DNA of 64,000 nucleotides from Allodiplogaster sudhausi (taxonomy: Eukaryota > Nematoda > Chromadorea > Rhabditida > Diplogasteridae), in contig CALZFC010000058.1 in assembly GCA_945643635.1 (NCBI GenBank), forward strand, positions 1,426,001 to 1,490,000, written 5' to 3'. Shown one piece after another: positions 60,539 through 64,000 of this stretch. The notes below the pieces were generated by a model that worked only from the letters and a program-made list of their open reading frames with translations, was not told where the DNA came from and made no database searches. Each line of letters starts with the position of its first letter. Position 1 is the stretch's first letter. The position numbers and the translations under genes are program-made.

Positions 60539-63500
60539 TCAGGCTGTGATTGGCCTATCATTTCTGCGGCGAGCAAGGAGTCGACGCATTGTGTGGCGGA
60601 AGTTCTTGTTGAGACACATGTAGATGACCTGAACAGATTTCACGTTCACTCTAATGTAATGGAGAGAGCGTATAGTATAGTAGACTGCAACCATTTCATT
60701 CTGAACCCTCACCGGATTGAAGGCAGAGTGGGCGTAGCCGAGCCAGCTCGTGAGAATGAAGAGTTTGTGATGGAGAGGGACGTCGACTCCGAAGCCACTC
60801 CCGGTCATCACTCCGCGGTACACTAACACCACGTAGTACGGCAGCCAGCACGCCAAGAAAGCCACTGGAAAAGCACCAGGCAAGATTATCAGAGAGTGAT
60901 CGAAGATTTCAATGAAGTGTAGAGAGAGTTAGCATAACAAATGACTAACACAAAATGGCAGCGACTACTCGAGTGGCCCGAGACTCCCTTCGAATGGCGA
61001 GAGACTCACGACGCTTACGGCGGATTGCACGGGTCACCTGTGCATTCAGTGGTGAGATGAGAAAGAGGAAGGGGGACAGGAAGAATGCATATTTCCTTAT
61101 TTTAAATGATATTCAGAGAAACAAGGGAAATGATAAAAATTGACATCGAAGATAAAGCGACCTGAGTAGCGATGCGCCGCAGCTTGCCACGACTAATGGC
61201 ACTCGTCTTCTTCACGGGACTTCCTGGACCTCCGCCAGAGCCGGGCGAACGCTGAAGAGGATTAGGATATTGCAGGATGTAATGCAAGATATCACTATTA
61301 ACTCATGGTCAAAATATTTAAAATTAACAAAAAAAAAATGAATGGAGAAGAATGTATTTACCTCAATATTGATGTCAACGAGCGACTTCTTGCCACGGTG
61401 CGGCTCGGCCAGAACAGCGGCTCGCAGAGTCGACCACGCACTCGAACGCCTCCAATTCAATACACATTTAAATAGTTGGCAATAATCGATAACTAAATCG
61501 CGTTGAATGCACCTCGAATCGATTTCATATGTAGAATCCGTCTGATCAGTGAGTGAAGAGCCGAATGAGTTCATTGAAATTCGCCTGAATAGTCTTGATT
61601 GCCTGACGTCTCCTATGAGTTGGAATGGAAAGAACCTGTACGTCTCACTGCTGCCGGATGCTGAAGTGTACGACGAGTGCGAAGAGTTCGATGGCGGAAT
61701 CTCACAACACGGCGACGGCACTTCGAAGAGTCGGGGGACCTGGAAGTCGAGACTCTTCTTTCTTCTTACAACTAGTCTGGCCAGCTAATGGTAAGGAATG
61801 AATAGGTGTGAGTTCTCAAAGAAAGGATAAAGTAGAGACGAGCCTTGAGAGTGTTTGGAGTGGCAGCAACGGCATGATTGTTGTTGGGTTGAGCAGAGGG
61901 CGCGGAAGAGGAGGAGCTGGCAGCCATGATCATGGCGGGGGAGAGGGGCGGCGTGTTGATCGACATGATGGCAGGCACCATCAGGAACGTCGGCGGCGGG
62001 ATGCGACCCGCGCAGCCGAGGCCTCCTTTGCTACCGCTCCTTCAATTTCATTCTATCACATAAAAAAAACATGAATGTGCATGTAATTCTCTTTAAATTT
62101 CTTTTAAAAAGTCAAATTAATACCACAAAACATGTGCATGTACATATGTACATCCATAAATGTGTAATGCATACGTATGTTAGTTAATACATACATCTGT
62201 ATGTATGTAAACCATAACAATTAAGAACACAAGGGAGTGAGAGTCAAAAGAAAAACATACGCAGGGACTTTGCCGTTGCTGATGAAGCTGAAGTTCGGCC
62301 GATTGCTTCCGCGGCGGACGGCGGGAGCGGGGACGGAGAGGAGTGGACAGAGAGCAGAGGAAGAGGCCGAGGAGACAGGCGCGGGCGGAGGGGCCGTGGA
62401 TGGGGCGGACGAGGGAGAACAATTCGCGGGAGCAGAGAAGGACTGACCGAGCAGAGGCTTCGATGCCTCTTCTTCTTCATCTTCAACTCAATATTATCAT
62501 AGCACCAAGTGAGAATAGATTAGGAAAATCTATCGACAAATATACTTTCTGACTGTTTCGACGTACCGTTTCTAGCTGCGGCCAGCTCTGCCGCATCATC
62601 GTCGCAGACAGTGGAGAGGGTTGGTCGGAGAGAAGCGTGGTGAGGGACGGCGAGGGGCGGAGTCCGCAGCGACGTCTCTTCCAGCACATCAAAGGAGCAG
62701 CTGCTCCGACGACGCTCTTGAGTCACTTCTGCGAATGCCTGAATACCATTCACGCATTTATTATTCCGATTAAAAAATAAACATTGAATAGATTTTGAAG
62801 AGGCGACAAACTTTGTCGAATGCCGCCATGAGAGGAACCCCATTCGGGCTGCCGTCCATTGACAGCTTCCTTCTCTCCTCACGCCGCAAGCGCCTTTCTT
62901 CACTCAATTTTCGAAGTGTCTGAAAAACTATAATTGTGAAAAATATAAAGCAAATAAAAAATACAAATTAATTTGAAAAAAAAATGGTTTTTTTAAAATA
63001 TATTTTATACCGACCTCTGCCCCGGCCATATCATCCTCATTCCTCCTGGATGCCTTGGAGACGGTGCTGCTGCCAGCGGCAGTCTGACTCTGCATCTCTG
63101 CCTCTCGCTCTCTCGCCGCCTCGTGCTCTGCGCGAAGACCGCTCATGCTTCCGCACGAGGAAATGTCCATTGAAGGCGGGTCGGGCACTAGAAGGGTCAA
63201 TAATATCTTTATGTGCTATTTGGAAAAATTAAATAAAACGGAACAATAACTGAAAGTATAGCACGAGTGGAGGTTGTTGAACTGACCAATGCTAACACGT
63301 TTCTTAGCCGCTGCCTTCCGGTCGTGCTCGAAGGTCTCTGCGCAGATGGTAGGACTGCGCCATCTTTAGAAAGCATCTTTTTTTGTGCATAAAGAAGGGT
63401 GATGAGGGGAATTTTTAAAGAAGGGAATATAATAATAATAAAAAATTAGCTTAAAAGTCGTTTGGCTAGGACCTCTGCTGAGGCAGCTTGATGGAGTGGA

Positions 63501-64000
63501 TCTCCGGCTGCGAGGGACTGCGCTCATTCTTATGAGAGGAAGCAGTGCCAGAGCAGCCACCACTGCCACCACTCGAACGACGGGTCGGAGAGCCACTCTG
63601 AGAGCCTGTCTGGGATAGCCGAGAACCACGACGACTACGCACCTGAATAAAAGAAGGAGAGAGATAGAGAGACACAGAGAGAGAAAGATAGAGGGAGTGA
63701 GATAGAGAGAGAGATGAGACAAAAAAGACTTCCTTTCCGCAGGAAACCATAATTGTCTCTTACCTCCTCGATGATGACCCTCGGCAGACTCCTTCTCCTC
63801 TTCTCCGTCCGTCCACTCGTTCCTCCGTGGCCGAACATGTACAACTGATGGTTCCGCAGCTTCTTGAAGATCTTCACGTACATGTACACCACGATTGCAC
63901 CAGGCAGGAAGAAGGAAAGAAGAGACGAGAGCACCTGGAAAGAAGAGAAGAGAGAATGATAGAGGGCCTCGCACTGGCGGAGTGCTCACAATGTACTGCG
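60539..64000 (-). CDS. Biogenic-amine-type GPCR, 3' part (truncated by window edge)
   Basis: Only the half from TM5 onward is present; an 11-base exon end at 63990-64000 shows that more lies to the right. The exon 63764-63934 encodes TM5 and its end (SSLLSFFLPGAIVVYMYVKI, then FKKLRNHQLYMFG). Then about eight exons spell a third intracellular loop of several hundred residues, rich in Ser, Pro and Arg (for example RRGSRLSQTGSQSGSPTRR). TM6 is RESRATRVVAAIL joined to VAFLACWLPYYVV, and TM7 is LTSWLGYAHSAFNP joined to VIYMCLNKNFRHTMRRLL. CWLP, NPVIY and the short C-tail after a long ICL3 are the layout of dopamine, octopamine, serotonin or muscarinic-type receptors. Which amine cannot be told without TM3. 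The stop TGA is at 60539-60541. Confidence 0.83.
63655..63718. repeat. (GA)n tract in amine-type GPCR intron
   Basis: Interrupted GA run between the TM5 exon and the next ICL3 exon, directly upstream of the latter's acceptor (CT on the sense strand). Confidence 0.85.

Noticed and set aside
63366..63989. 207-codon minus-strand frame
   Set aside because: It is an out-of-frame reading across exons and introns of the amine-type GPCR; the real frame is supported by TM motifs.

Overview
The window is nuclear DNA of a nematode. The evidence is a ground-like (grl) cuticle-type gene, a serpentine chemoreceptor of the srg superfamily, and a spliced-leader RNA gene one base away from canonical SL1. Every recognisable gene is broken into many short exons by GT-AG introns (several apparent GC-AG), and many first exons start just after a cag/tag acceptor, as expected for trans-splicing. 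I cannot name the species. All exon models were joined by eye; frame closes across every junction in most genes, which is the main support for them.

Left part (0-23 kb) is gene-dense. On the minus strand 118-6922 is Integrator subunit 8 (28 exons). Divergent from it, on the plus strand, is a tight run of small housekeeping genes: an unrecognised 50-aa protein (7791-8215), the NatB catalytic subunit NAA20 (8660-9805), an unrecognised 102-aa membrane protein (10416-10819) whose stop overlaps by ATGA the start of a DMAC1-like protein (10816-11600), and gluconokinase (12132-13024). Convergent to this, on the minus strand, lie an RPS6KC1-like PX-MIT-pseudokinase (13626-19824, 24 exons) and an unrecognised 328-aa protein (21055-22910). 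One intron of the pseudokinase gene holds a 599-bp inverted-repeat element flanked by TA, which carries the SL RNA gene on the opposite strand.

Middle part (23-35.8 kb) is dominated by long GA/CT microsatellites and I find no confident gene there, only an isolated F-box-like exon. A ground-like protein gene follows (35817-38285, minus). At 40662-43044 (plus) is a protein-tyrosine-phosphatase-like gene that has lost its catalytic motifs and shows splice and stop anomalies. 43-50.9 kb is again repeat-rich without a confident gene.

Right part (50.9-64 kb) is a GPCR cluster: a peptide-receptor-like class A GPCR (50893-56646, plus, 11 exons), an srg-type chemoreceptor (57995-59409, minus), and the 3' half of a biogenic-amine-type GPCR with a very large third intracellular loop (60539 to beyond the right edge, minus).

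The most notable item is the SL RNA gene sitting inside a TA-flanked terminal-inverted-repeat element, a possible mobile carrier of the trans-splicing machinery's key RNA.
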